Source: Bdellovibrio sp. SKB1291214 (GTDB lineage: Bacteria; Bdellovibrionota; Bdellovibrionia; Bdellovibrionales; Bdellovibrionaceae). From it: a stretch of 64,000 bases of DNA. The translations under genes were made by a program, and so were the position numbers. Below the pieces are notes generated by a model, which did not search any database, was not told the DNA's origin, and saw only the letters and a list, made by a program, of their open reading frames with translations. This document shows, in pieces, positions 8,542 to 17,454 of this stretch (the stretch's first letter is position 1; each line of letters opens with the position of its first letter). The DNA lies in the NCBI RefSeq assembly GCF_002209355.2, contig NZ_CP106855.1, positions 62,001-126,000 of the forward strand, read 5' to 3'.

Positions 8542-9099
8542 ATGGAAACAAAAGCTCAGGCTCTTGAAATCGCCAAAAACCACCTTCAATTGCGAGGTTA
8601 CAATGGCTTTAGCTTTCAGGACATCGCCGATGAACTTGGTATCCGCAAAGCGAGCCTTCATTACTATTTCGCTTCAAAGGAAGACTTAGGCTTGGCCTTG
8701 ATTGAAGATTATATTCAGTCTTTTCAACAATGGTCCGAAATGCACGAAGATCGCGAGCCTCTGGAAAAAATCAAAAAGTTCATCGACATGTATAATAGCT
8801 TCTCCCAAGACGGCTTAAAAGTATGCCCAGGGGGAGTCTTTTGCATCGACTACAACACCCTGCCCGCGAAACTAAAAAAATCAGTCTGCCAACTCCAAGA
8901 GCAAATCCAAAACTGGCTAACCCACGTAGTCACCGAAGGCATTAAAAACAAATCCCTAAAAACCACACTAAAACCCAAAGAAACAGCGACCCTCATCCAC
9001 GCCACAACTCAAGGCGCCCTACAAATCGGAAGAATGCAAAACAACACCAAAGCAATGAAAGCCACCTCACTAGCCCTGCTCACCCTACTACAAAAATAA
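8542..9099 (+). CDS. TetR/AcrR family transcriptional regulator
   Basis: A 185-residue repressor. The N-terminal helix-turn-helix is typical: GYNGFSFQDIADELGIRKAS then LHYYFASKEDL. The C-terminal ligand domain contains several Cys (CPGGVFCIDYN), resembling TetR_C_11/YcdC-like members. AGGAGG lies 6 bases before the ATG. Its divergent partner is a thiolase and a perfect palindrome sits in the intergenic gap, so it probably represses fatty-acid or acyl-CoA metabolism genes including itself. The effector, perhaps an acyl-CoA, is inference. Confidence 0.9.
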   Translation: METKAQALEIAKNHLQLRGYNGFSFQDIADELGIRKASLHYYFASKEDLGLALIEDYIQSFQQWSEMHEDREPLEKIKKFIDMYNSFSQDGLKVCPGGVFCIDYNTLPAKLKKSVCQLQEQIQNWLTHVVTEGIKNKSLKTTLKPKETATLIHATTQGALQIGRMQNNTKAMKATSLALLTLLQK

Positions 9100-9480
9100 A
9101 TCCAACGAAAAAAGCTCTCCAGTCCGGAGAAAGCAAGTCCGTAACTTTAAGACTCCGCGTAGGCGACAGCATCTCCGCTGACTTCAACTCTTTCACACGT
9201 CTACTTACTAGAAACCCTTCGAGCTAATGGCGAGGGGCTTTGGGTACTTGCGATGCAGCGACCTCCGTGGGCGCCAGGATGGCGCGCACCCGCCAAAGGC
9301 GGGCCACGGTGAGCCTGGAAGGCGTGTCGCGGAACTCGCAAGTACCCAAAGCCCCTCGCCATTAGCGGCGCAAAAAAACTTCTAGCCTAAGCAAAAGTCC
9401 TGAACAGAAGTGAAGAAGCGTGAGCTTGGTTCCAATCTGGTGCTACCCTACAGTCCAGTCCCATTTTTCATGGAGGAAAA
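9100..9480. other. Intergenic region with a structured inverted-repeat element
   Basis: No gene is visible in these 381 bases. The first 120 bases hold a small stem (TCTCC/GGAGA near 9118) and nothing else I recognise. The centre is the long inverted repeat listed separately. The last 100 bases precede the protease gene; GGAGG at 9472 is its ribosome site. I see no convincing sigma-70 promoter. Confidence 0.6.
9224..9365. repeat. 142-bp element with perfect 30-bp inverted arms
   Basis: Arms 9224-9253 and 9336-9365 are perfectly complementary. The 82-base loop contains nested stems: GCGCC/GGCGC, CCCGCC/GGCGGG and an enclosing CCGTGG/CCACGG pair. The inner end of the right arm is GCGGAACTCG, also present in the element at 18818-18986. 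It could fold as one long branched RNA or cruciform. It has no T tail and no coding potential. Confidence 0.85.
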
Positions 9481-10659
9481 ATGAACCACCTTTCTCGCGT
9501 TTTAGTTCTGTGCGCACTCTTGTTCGCGACGTCTTTCGCCTCTGCTACTCAACAAGTAAAAGAATGGAATATGTTGGTGTTCCTCAATGGGAATAACAAT
9601 CTTGATTCATTCGGAGCGATGAACATCAATCAAATGGAGCAAGTCGGCTCCAGTGATAACGTCAATATCCTTGTTCAGTGGGCTTCTGCTAAAAAAAGCA
9701 ACGTTTCTCGTCTTTTGATTCAGAAAGATGGCGATACAAACAAAGTCACATCACCGGTTGTGCAAAACATGGGTGAAGTGGATATGGGCGATTGGAAAGA
9801 ATTGGTTAAGTTCGTTGAATGGGCAAACCAAAACTACCCTGCAAAAAAATACTTCGTCGTTGTGTGGGACCACGGCGGTGGTTGGCACTTGGCTTCGATC
9901 CCTGGCATGAAACCGATGGATATTTCTTGGGACGACAATACAGGTAACAACATCACAACTGAACAACTGGGTCAGGCGATGGCTGAATCCGCAAAAATCC
10001 TGGGCCATAAAGTGGACGTATACTCTTCTGATGCTTGCTTAATGGGTATGGTTGAAGTGGCGTCTGAAATGTCTGAATCGGTTCAATACTACTTGGGTTC
10101 ACAAGATGTTGAACCAGGTGCAGGCTGGCCCTACGCAAACTTCCTGACAAAGTGGGAACAAAATCCAACGATGACTGCGGCTGAGTTAGTAAAAGTTCAC
10201 GCAGCCGAATACCTAGCAGCCTATAATGGCGGTATTTATGGCAACCGTCGTGTGACGATGTCTGCCTACGATCTTTCAAAAATCGGCACCTACGAAGAAT
10301 CTTTGAAACAACTCGCTCAAGAAATCACAGCTTTAGACAATGCAACGTTAGCGAAAGTAAATCGCTCTGCAAAAAATGCAAAATTCTTCACATACTATGA
10401 CTACCGCGACGTCGTAGATTTCCTAGACCTAGTAGGTAAAAACGGCATCACAACACCTGCGATGCAAACAGTCCGCGCAGCTCAAAACGATTTCGTGATC
10501 GCAAACAGCCAAAACCAAGACCAAAAAACTTGGGGCGTCTCGATCTGGCTTCCATCTGAAAGCTCAGACTATTCAGGCTACATCGAACGCTACCACGGCC
10601 TAAAGTTCAACCAAAGAACTCAATGGGCAGACCTAGTCACAAAAATCCAAGGCAAATAA
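9481..10659 (+). CDS. Secreted clostripain-family (C11) cysteine protease
   Basis: A 392-residue exported protease. The signal peptide (VLVLCALLFATSFASA) is followed directly by the catalytic fold: WNMLVFLNGNNNLD, then the His in WDHGGGWH (H131) and the Cys in SSDACLMGM (C186), the C11 dyad. Clostripain relatives cleave after basic residues and are caspase-fold enzymes, usually activated by self-cleavage. Export suggests action in the periplasm, outside, or on prey protein; Bdellovibrio genomes are rich in such hydrolases. GGAGG precedes the ATG. Single gene ending in a terminator shared with the convergent neighbour. Confidence 0.92.
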   Translation: MNHLSRVLVLCALLFATSFASATQQVKEWNMLVFLNGNNNLDSFGAMNINQMEQVGSSDNVNILVQWASAKKSNVSRLLIQKDGDTNKVTSPVVQNMGEVDMGDWKELVKFVEWANQNYPAKKYFVVVWDHGGGWHLASIPGMKPMDISWDDNTGNNITTEQLGQAMAESAKILGHKVDVYSSDACLMGMVEVASEMSESVQYYLGSQDVEPGAGWPYANFLTKWEQNPTMTAAELVKVHAAEYLAAYNGGIYGNRRVTMSAYDLSKIGTYEESLKQLAQEITALDNATLAKVNRSAKNAKFFTYYDYRDVVDFLDLVGKNGITTPAMQTVRAAQNDFVIANSQNQDQKTWGVSIWLPSESSDYSGYIERYHGLKFNQRTQWADLVTKIQGK

Positions 10660-10666
10660 AAAAAGA

Positions 10667-10690
10667 AAAGCCCAGCTTAAACTGGGCTTT
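10667..10690. terminator. Bidirectional terminator
   Basis: AAAGCCCAG and CTGGGCTTT form a stem between two convergent genes; an A run precedes it, which gives a U tail for the minus-strand VWA gene. Confidence 0.85.
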
Positions 10691-10723
10691 CCAAGCACTG
10701 AGACATTCCCCGTCCCTTAATTG

Positions 10724-12328
10724 TTATTTTACGCAAGAGTAGTAAACTTTGTATTCGCCTTGCGGAAGATCCGCACCGAACACCATATTCACTCCATTCA
10801 CCGTATATGTACCAGCATATGGTTGACCGTCTTTCAATACAGAGATGGATCTTACTGAATCTACCACTGGAGCACATGTCAAAGTGAACGTTTTCAAAGT
10901 TTTGCGAACACCATCAGCGATACCAGAAACCTGTGCCGCATAGTCAGATGCACACACGTCACCGATTACACCACCAGTTAATTTAGAAATTTGTTCGTAA
11001 CGGTAACCGTAAGCGTAACCATTCGTAGACTTACAAGCTGTATCACCAGGGCGAGTGATGATCGAGTGGAAGCTGAACGCTTTTTGGCCACCATAAGTTT
11101 GGCTGATAAAGTTTAATAATGACTGTGGATCATTCTTAGTCCCATTTTTTGATTCATCTTCGTCCGAGATTGTAAGGACTGCCAACTGAGCATCCGGGCG
11201 TACGAAGTTGACGTTACCGCCGCTAGCGGACAGTGATCTTTCAATCGCACGATATGTCACATAGATGGCTTGCTCGTCACCGCTACCAGTTTCAGAGCGT
11301 TGCAAAGTCGCACCCAACAATGTTTGCGCTTCTGCATCTGCCATTGCTGAAGTCAGGATGTAAGAACCTTTTTTACCAGTCAATTGAACCAAACGTCCAT
11401 CACCCAAAGTGATATCGCGTGGATCAGTTGTAGTAACCGCGATCTGCCAATCCAAACCTTTCATCACACTCAAAAGGTTTTTCACACGGCTTGCCATATT
11501 TTTTTGTTCGTATTCCATAGAGCCGGAGTTATCGATCACGATTAACAAATCGACTTTTTTATTTGGAACAACTTGCACTGTTTGTACCAGTGATTTGTAT
11601 TTTGAAGACACTTCGAAAGTGATCGACTTAGCTGAAGAATATGCCAATTTGTCTGTCGCTGACACTGCCAACGTATAAGTGCCGGAAACCATGCTTGGGA
11701 TTTTGATAGTGTTTGTACCACCTGCACAAGCTTTCGCAACATTCGCAAATGAACAAGTCACTTTGTCAACGCCCGCACCAGCGTCGCTCACCGTAAATAC
11801 GATTTCTACATCAGAACCTTCTTCAACCGTTGACGTTGGATATTTTGCAAAAACGATTTCTGGAGGCGCCTGGTCTATCACGATGCTTGAACTTAAACAT
11901 TCAGAAGTACGACCGTCGTAATCTTTATATTGCACACTCAATACAACGTTTTGATTTGTTTGAGCGCTTTGGTAAACCTTAGAATCAACGAAAGATTCCC
12001 AAGTACCACCCGAGCAATCGCCACCTACGGAAAGTTTCAAATAGGCCGCGCTAAAAACAGAAACAAATGAAAGATTCAACTGATTCGAACCCGTTAGTTT
12101 TGCGCCGTTATTGATCACGAAGGAAGCTGATTCTCCTGACGGAGGTGCCACTGTTGGACTTGGCTCTGCGGATGGTGTGGGAGAAGGTTCAGTCACCACG
12201 CTGAAATCACTGTTTGTGTTGCTTCCAGAACCTGCGCTACCGAACTCAACACTACCTTGATTTTCTAAACATGCTGTAAGGTTTAAACTGAGTGCAATTA
12301 GTAAGGTCCATCCTAGATTCTTTGTCAT
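10724..12328 (-). CDS. VWA-domain lipoprotein
   Basis: A 534-residue lipoprotein with lipobox LTAC (Cys20). A Ser/Pro-rich linker (about 30-65) leads to two immunoglobulin-like stretches (about 70-240, with APPEIVFAKYPTSTVEEGSD) and then a von Willebrand factor A domain starting KVDLLIVIDNSGSM, which has the DxSxS metal-site motif. VWA domains bind protein ligands through a metal ion. A C-terminal tail (about 500-534) holds paired Cys. Surface or periplasmic binding role is likely; the partner is unknown. No second gene follows, so it stands alone. Confidence 0.85.
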   Translation of the reverse strand: MTKNLGWTLLIALSLNLTACLENQGSVEFGSAGSGSNTNSDFSVVTEPSPTPSAEPSPTVAPPSGESASFVINNGAKLTGSNQLNLSFVSVFSAAYLKLSVGGDCSGGTWESFVDSKVYQSAQTNQNVVLSVQYKDYDGRTSECLSSSIVIDQAPPEIVFAKYPTSTVEEGSDVEIVFTVSDAGAGVDKVTCSFANVAKACAGGTNTIKIPSMVSGTYTLAVSATDKLAYSSAKSITFEVSSKYKSLVQTVQVVPNKKVDLLIVIDNSGSMEYEQKNMASRVKNLLSVMKGLDWQIAVTTTDPRDITLGDGRLVQLTGKKGSYILTSAMADAEAQTLLGATLQRSETGSGDEQAIYVTYRAIERSLSASGGNVNFVRPDAQLAVLTISDEDESKNGTKNDPQSLLNFISQTYGGQKAFSFHSIITRPGDTACKSTNGYAYGYRYEQISKLTGGVIGDVCASDYAAQVSGIADGVRKTLKTFTLTCAPVVDSVRSISVLKDGQPYAGTYTVNGVNMVFGADLPQGEYKVYYSCVK

Positions 12329-12512
12329 CGTCCGCTCCTCATGTGCGTTTACCTACACATTGTTGCGGTATCTTCTGATGATTTTCAAAGCAATCTCACT
12401 CTGAGAAGGTTTCGTAAAATCCTTCGACAAAGATGACAAACTCCCTGTCAAAAAGTTCATCAATACAGGAAAAACTAAATGCCGGCGCGGGTTTGCGGCG
12501 CAAGCGGTTGGC

Positions 12513-12944
12513 TTATTGTTGGAATTGAGGATCCGATGCTCTAAGTTGGCGAACCAAAGGCATGATCAATGATTTATGATCTGTGCTGCTGTCGATACAG
12601 GCTTCGAAAAACTCCAGCAAATCCTTAGTTGCGTTACTGCTGATATCACCATCAAGAAAAGCCATCGACCATTCTGCGAACTGGCGGGCCTCGCTGTTGT
12701 CTTCAATCAAAACTTTCAAAGTGTGATTGCGATTATCGCGGCGAATGACATTGACTAGGTCACGAACTTTTTCTTCATTGCCTTCAAGAACTTGAATAAA
12801 AAATCCTTCACGGAAAATAAGAACGCCCGTGATATTATCGCGGGCGTTATTTTTACGTGAAGAGTTTAAAATATCGCGGATATCAGAATAACTGAGGCTG
12901 TCTGAAGCATAGCTAAAATAAACGAGGTGAAAAACCTTGTCCAT
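12513..12944 (-). CDS. BLUF-domain blue-light photoreceptor
   Basis: A 143-residue protein that is almost only a BLUF domain, the FAD-binding blue-light sensor fold. All key residues are present: Tyr9 in LVYFS, Asn37 in DNITG, Gln51 in FIQVLEG, and the WSM segment (Trp92, Met94). These form the hydrogen-bond network that shifts on illumination. About 45 residues follow the core and no output domain is fused, so it must act through a partner protein. The ATG overlaps the TAA of the MaoC gene (TAATG), so the two are translationally coupled in an operon headed by phoH. Confidence 0.93.
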   Translation of the reverse strand: MDKVFHLVYFSYASDSLSYSDIRDILNSSRKNNARDNITGVLIFREGFFIQVLEGNEEKVRDLVNVIRRDNRNHTLKVLIEDNSEARQFAEWSMAFLDGDISSNATKDLLEFFEACIDSSTDHKSLIMPLVRQLRASDPQFQQ

Positions 12945-13369
12945 TATTTCGAAATGGCGAAGTCCGGTGCCATCATGATAACAGCTTCACCTTTTACAAC
13001 CATGTCGCCATTAGCTTTAGTTACGTTTGTTTCAACGGTCGCGATGCCTTTTTCTTTGCGCATAGCTAAGATACGGATCGTGATTGTGATCGTGTCGTCG
13101 ATGAAAACCGGATTAACGAATTTCATGGACTGACCCAAGTAAATACCACCCTCACCGATGCACTCAACCAAAGCGCGAGAGATCAAAGCACCACAGATCA
13201 TACCGTGAGCGATACGACGGCCAAAACGAGTTTTAGCCGCGTAAGCATCGTCCAAATGGATAGGATTGTGATCTCCAGACAACTCAGCAAATTGACGAAC
13301 CATTTTATCCGTCACTGTTACTGTCGCTGATTTTGTGAAACCTACATCTACATTTGGAACCTGCATCAC
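12944..13369 (-). CDS. MaoC-like (R)-enoyl-CoA hydratase
   Basis: A 141-residue hot-dog-fold protein with the hydratase-2 signature GDHNPIHLDDAYA followed by FGRRIAHGM; Asp and His in DHNP are the catalytic pair. Such proteins hydrate trans-2-enoyl-CoA to (R)-3-hydroxyacyl-CoA, feeding beta-oxidation or polyester synthesis. Length is normal for the PhaJ/MaoC class. It begins 6 bases after phoH and its stop overlaps the BLUF start. The operon mixes unrelated functions, so the substrate cannot be deduced from context. Confidence 0.88.
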   Translation of the reverse strand: MMQVPNVDVGFTKSATVTVTDKMVRQFAELSGDHNPIHLDDAYAAKTRFGRRIAHGMICGALISRALVECIGEGGIYLGQSMKFVNPVFIDDTITITIRILAMRKEKGIATVETNVTKANGDMVVKGEAVIMMAPDFAISK

Positions 13370-13375
13370 TTACTC

Positions 13376-14698
13376 CTACAAAATATTCGCTGCCAACTCA
13401 GCAAGTGGCGAACGTTCACCTTTAGTCAGTGTAACGTGTGCCGCAATTGCATGGCCTTTAAATCTTTCAACCGCGTACGTTAGACCGCTGTTCGCAGAAT
13501 CTACGTAAGGGTTATCAATCTGATAAACGTCACCAGTCAAAACAACTTTTGTCCCCTGACCGGCACGCGTAACAATTGTCTTGATCTCGTGCGGAGTCAA
13601 GTTTTGAGCTTCATCCACGATCAGGTATTGCTTCGGAATGCTGCGGCCGCGAATATAAGTTAGCGGTTCAATGTTTAGCATCCCCTGATTGATCAATTCC
13701 TGAGCACGACCAGCTGCTTTTTTGTCCGCACCCATCAGAAACTCAACGTTATCGAAAATGGGTTGCATCCAAGGATTTAACTTTTGCTCGATATCCCCCG
13801 GCAAGTAACCGATGTCACGCCCCATTGGGAAGATCGGACGAGAAACTAGCAATCTTTGGAACTGGCCTTGATCCAAGGTTTTATGCAAACCAGCAGCGAT
13901 CGCCATCAAAGTTTTACCCGTACCGGCTTTACCAACCAAGGATACGAACATGATTTCGTCGTTCAGCAAGCAATCCAATGCAAACGCTTGTTCAACGTTA
14001 CGCGCGTGAATACCCCAGATGGAATCAGCAGCTTGAACCAAAGGTACAACAGCTTTTGCTTCCAAGCTGTAGCGACCAATTGCAGAGTGATTTGGATTCG
14101 ATGCATCCTTCATGATCACGTATTGGTTCGCATACAATTTCACGTCTGTTTCGAAACGTTTTTCTTTATAGAAAGAATCGATTTGTGCTGGCGTGATGCT
14201 GAGCTCTTGGTAGCCTTCGTACAAATCGTCACGGTTGATGTCGTTCGCATCATAGTCCGTTGCGATTACACCGTAGACGTCTGCTTTGATACGAAGATTG
14301 ATGTCTTTCGTGATCAACTCAACTTTATAGCGCGGATGTTGTTTTTGAAGAGCTAGGGCCGTATTCAAGATACGGTTGTCAGCCTTTTGCGCGTCCATCT
14401 CTGCCGGCATACCTGCAAGCATGTAGTCCGTATTGATGTAAACCATAACTTCGGTGTTTTCAATTTGAACACCGCTTGCCAACGAGCCTTTGCCACGAAG
14501 TACGTCGATAAAGCGACTGAACTGACGAGCATTTCGACCGTTTTCACCTTGATCTCTTTTAAATCTGTCAACTTCTTCGATAACGGAGATAGGAATGTGA
14601 ACGTCGGCCTCACCGAAGCGCATGATCGCCTGGGAATCGAACAGGATCACGTTGGTATCGACGACTACTTTTCTGCGTTTAGCTTTGCTCAAGGGCAA
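13376..14698 (-). CDS. PhoH-family protein, PIN-PhoH fusion
   Basis: A 440-residue fusion of an N-terminal PIN ribonuclease domain (VVVDTNVILFD at residues 11-21, with further acidic residues near 43 and 107) and a C-terminal PhoH ATPase. Walker A is GKAGTGKT (256-263) and Walker B LIVDEAQN (D362, E363). This is the PhoH2/YlaK architecture, described as an RNA helicase plus nuclease; it is sometimes paired with a small antitoxin gene (PhoAT), which I do not see upstream. First gene of an operon with the MaoC and BLUF genes. Confidence 0.92.
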   Translation of the reverse strand: MPLSKAKRRKVVVDTNVILFDSQAIMRFGEADVHIPISVIEEVDRFKRDQGENGRNARQFSRFIDVLRGKGSLASGVQIENTEVMVYINTDYMLAGMPAEMDAQKADNRILNTALALQKQHPRYKVELITKDINLRIKADVYGVIATDYDANDINRDDLYEGYQELSITPAQIDSFYKEKRFETDVKLYANQYVIMKDASNPNHSAIGRYSLEAKAVVPLVQAADSIWGIHARNVEQAFALDCLLNDEIMFVSLVGKAGTGKTLMAIAAGLHKTLDQGQFQRLLVSRPIFPMGRDIGYLPGDIEQKLNPWMQPIFDNVEFLMGADKKAAGRAQELINQGMLNIEPLTYIRGRSIPKQYLIVDEAQNLTPHEIKTIVTRAGQGTKVVLTGDVYQIDNPYVDSANSGLTYAVERFKGHAIAAHVTLTKGERSPLAELAANIL

Positions 14699-14825
14699 CC
14701 CTCCGTAGTTAGAGCTAGATAGCTCTTAAAAAAGACAGTGGGACTTGAAGCATCCTAGCCTGAAGTGTAACCCACAGCTAAATTGCAACAAATCCCACGA
14801 CCAAAGTCTACGGAAAAGGTTTCTA

Positions 14826-15335
14826 CTAAGAAATATTAGAAACTTGCACGTCGCCCGAGTCTGTTTTCAAAGACGCGCTGACGTTTTCGATGAACTTTAC
14901 AAAATGATGAAGCGCTACATCATTCAAAGTGCCTTTCACGAAATTAGCACCGTGACGAACAGTCCCTTCATCTTCGATCACGCGAACGTTAGAAACGTTG
15001 ATCGTAAATGGGAAGTAAGTTGAGTGATTCAAGTAAACACGCATCGCTACTTCTTCGTCCAATTGGAATGAACCTTCTTGTAGATCCATATCGAAAGCCA
15101 AACCATTTTCAGAAATGTCGTACAAAGCGACTTTCATTAAACCTTGCTCAGGAAGCACTACGAAGGCGCCCACGAACTCTGTCAAAATGGTGCGCTTCAC
15201 ATCACGACGCTCACGGCTTAGCATTTCTTGGCGAGCTTCTGTCATATCAAGGACTTCGCCTTTGCTGCCTTTATGACCAATTTCCAAAGAATTCTGAGTT
15301 CTTAGGCGTTGTGTGATGTCTAAAACTTTCCCCAT
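14826..15335 (-). CDS. PilZ-domain c-di-GMP effector candidate
   Basis: A 169-residue protein with one PilZ domain (about 40-150). The c-di-GMP-binding signatures are visible: an Arg cluster RRDVKRT at about residues 38-44 and the YDISENGLAF segment (D/NxSxxG). The N-terminal 35 residues are charged and helical. PilZ proteins respond to cyclic di-GMP, which in Bdellovibrio controls attack, invasion and gliding. It is a single gene between divergent and convergent neighbours; the partner it acts on is unknown. The window also encodes a cyclase (30.8 kb), but a link is only inference. Confidence 0.87.
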   Translation of the reverse strand: MGKVLDITQRLRTQNSLEIGHKGSKGEVLDMTEARQEMLSRERRDVKRTILTEFVGAFVVLPEQGLMKVALYDISENGLAFDMDLQEGSFQLDEEVAMRVYLNHSTYFPFTINVSNVRVIEDEGTVRHGANFVKGTLNDVALHHFVKFIENVSASLKTDSGDVQVSNIS

Positions 15336-15428
15336 TTATCCCCCTGTATCGATAAGAACTTATCGGCAGAAAACGTTTCAACTTTAGCCACCTTGCACTT
15401 TGGTCCAGTTATGGCTTAAAATGAGACG

Positions 15429-16334
15429 ATGAAGAGGATTCACGCCTTTATATTCGTAACCATGGCGATCAGCTTGCTGCTGCATCTGGGCCTTATCACT
15501 GGCGTGATAGTGTTCGGCCCCCTATTCGAAACTCCGAAGGCTGAAACCATCGAAGTAGCTTTAGATACGCCTCCAACTTCTGCTCCAGCAAAAAACTCGA
15601 CAAAAAACGAACAGCAAATCGTTCGCCAGGCCCTAGCACCTGATAAACTGAAAGTTCAGGAAGACGAAACTTTGGCCCGCTTTCTTTCTGAGCAACGCCA
15701 GCGTGTAAAACAAGAAACTCAAGCTGCCGACAGCGGGATGACTGAAAACCGCACGAATACTTCGACTCTTCCAAAAAAATCTGCAGAAAAGCCTGCTAAG
15801 CAAGCTCAGCAAAAAGTGGACATCGATAAGACACAGCCTGATAAAGACGGCTATCGTACCGTGGATATCACGAAAGATCTGGCAGAAATGAATGCGTTGA
15901 ACCACGGGCAATCAACCGTAGGTGAGTCATTACCGACGGACGTAAAGATCGGCTCCTTCACAGCGCTGAATACAGATCGCTATTTATTCTATTCATTCTA
16001 TGCCCGCATTGAAGAGTTGGTTCGCTATCGGTGGGAAACCCGTGTGCAGACGGCCATCAATGGGATGGACCCTGCGATGGCAATGAACTTAAGCCGACGC
16101 AATTGGAACACCCAGGTAGAGTTTCTGTTAGACAAACGTGGCTTCTTACAAAAGGCGATGATCTTGAAAGAGTCTGGTGTGAAAGGCTTTGATGCTGCCG
16201 CCGTGAATGCTTTCAAAGAAGCGCGCGTCTTTCCAAACCCGCCGCAAGAAATGGTCGAAGAAGATGGCTTCATTCACTTGAAATTTACTTTCACAGTGAA
16301 CTACGTGCCACCCACCCTCGTTAACTCTCGCTAA
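15429..16334 (+). CDS. TonB-family energy transducer-like protein
   Basis: A 301-residue inner-membrane protein in the TonB layout: one N-terminal membrane segment (about 6-30, FIFVTMAISLLLHLGLITGV), a charged Pro/Lys/Gln-rich periplasmic stretch (about 38-145), and a C-terminal TonB domain (about 200-295) with the VEFLLDKRGFLQKAMILKES pattern of TonB C-terminal repeats. It would link proton-motive force to an outer-membrane receptor. No ExbB/ExbD genes are beside it. Alternatives are a TolA-like or cell-envelope protein of similar layout. Confidence 0.78.
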   Translation: MKRIHAFIFVTMAISLLLHLGLITGVIVFGPLFETPKAETIEVALDTPPTSAPAKNSTKNEQQIVRQALAPDKLKVQEDETLARFLSEQRQRVKQETQAADSGMTENRTNTSTLPKKSAEKPAKQAQQKVDIDKTQPDKDGYRTVDITKDLAEMNALNHGQSTVGESLPTDVKIGSFTALNTDRYLFYSFYARIEELVRYRWETRVQTAINGMDPAMAMNLSRRNWNTQVEFLLDKRGFLQKAMILKESGVKGFDAAAVNAFKEARVFPNPPQEMVEEDGFIHLKFTFTVNYVPPTLVNSR

Positions 16335-16377
16335 ACTGTGGACAGCAGCGAATCTGCAAGCAGGCAGAGTTTGTTAC

Positions 16378-16791
16378 TTATTTTTTCGGAACGAATCTAA
16401 GTGCGGCAGAGTTGATGCAGTATCTAATTCCCAACGGCGGCGGACCATCATCAAAGACATGACCTAAATGTCCGTTGGATTCTTTAGCTCGCACTTCGGT
16501 GCGAATCATACCGTGAGAAAAATCAGGTTTTTCAACGACTGCATCGGGATCGATGGGCTTGGTGAAACTGGGCCACCCACACTCGGACTCAAATTTATCC
16601 TCGCTGGAAAACAACGGCTTCCCAGAAACGGCATCGACATAAATTCCAGGTTCGGTGTGATTCCAAAATGAATTGCGAAATGGTGGCTCTGTACCGTTCT
16701 CGACCATGATCCGATACTGCTCCGGTGTGAGCAATTTTTTCAGTTCCGCTTCATCTTCAGGTAATCCGCACTTTAATACTTTTTCACTCAT
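16378..16791 (-). CDS. msrB: Peptide methionine-(R)-sulfoxide reductase
   Basis: A 137-residue MsrB that repairs oxidised methionine. The catalytic Cys is C125 in [11 protein letters not shown], and the recycling Cys is C71 in [17 protein letters not shown] completes the active site. The two CxxC zinc motifs of many MsrB proteins are missing, so this is the zinc-free form. No signal peptide, so cytoplasmic. It is a single gene with no msrA beside it. The ATG at 16791 is preceded by a weak AGGA-like site (AGTCCTAT on the minus strand), leaving the start slightly uncertain. Confidence 0.95.
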   Translation of the reverse strand: MSEKVLKCGLPEDEAELKKLLTPEQYRIMVENGTEPPFRNSFWNHTEPGIYVDAVSGKPLFSSEDKFESECGWPSFTKPIDPDAVVEKPDFSHGMIRTEVRAKESNGHLGHVFDDGPPPLGIRYCINSAALRFVPKK

Positions 16792-16881
16792 AGGACTATA
16801 GTAGGACTTCTGCTTCCTTTAGTCCAGAGACCCGCAGAATTCATGTCACTCACCACTAAGCCTTGGTAATATCAAAGGAAT

Positions 16882-17454
16882 ATGAATAGATTTTTATCCA
16901 TATCCATTTTGATAGTGATGTCTTTGTTTTCTTTCTCTGCGTTAGCATGGAATGTCGAACTCGGTGCCCAATACGGACACAAGACACAAACCTACGATAC
17001 GAACAACTACAACGAATCGGAATCGATCACGGGTTCCATGTCATTATATATCTGGGAACGAATTGCTCTGGAATTAAGCTATACAGATGCGCAGTCCATC
17101 GTAGTTGCCAAAGCCTATGCTTCCGACCCAAAGCGTACGACAATTCAGAAATCACAGATTCTTGGTTCTGATTTAATCTTGATTCTCGCGGATAAAAAAG
17201 CGTTATTCCAGCCCTACGTCAAAGGCGGAATGGCACAAATCAGTCGTAAGCAGACCATCAAAATTGAAAACCAAGATACTTATGAAAATGAACCGGATAG
17301 CGCCATCGCTCCTTCATATGGTGTCGGTTTAAAAATCGTCCTGACAGAATCTATGGGTATTAAAATCAGTTACGACGCCTGGGAAACTCCCATCGGTGGA
17401 GGCTCTAAAACCAACGACTCTGCGATTCGGGCCGGCATAACGTGGATGCTATAA
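16882..17454 (+). CDS. Small outer-membrane beta-barrel protein
   Basis: A 190-residue exported protein with a clear signal peptide (LSISILIVMSLFSFSALA) and about eight strands of alternating residues, such as VELGAQYGHKTQ, YIWERIALELSYTDAQ and a terminal AIRAGITWML, the typical C-terminal aromatic/aliphatic barrel end. It resembles OmpW/OmpX-like 8-stranded proteins in length and pattern. AAAGGA lies ahead of the ATG. Its last 13 bases overlap the start of the next gene, so the two are co-translated. Function unknown. Confidence 0.8.
   Translation: MNRFLSISILIVMSLFSFSALAWNVELGAQYGHKTQTYDTNNYNESESITGSMSLYIWERIALELSYTDAQSIVVAKAYASDPKRTTIQKSQILGSDLILILADKKALFQPYVKGGMAQISRKQTIKIENQDTYENEPDSAIAPSYGVGLKIVLTESMGIKISYDAWETPIGGGSKTNDSAIRAGITWML

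Noticed and set aside
13856-14356. A 166-codon frame antisense to phoH
   Set aside because: Lies fully inside the strongly supported PIN-PhoH gene.
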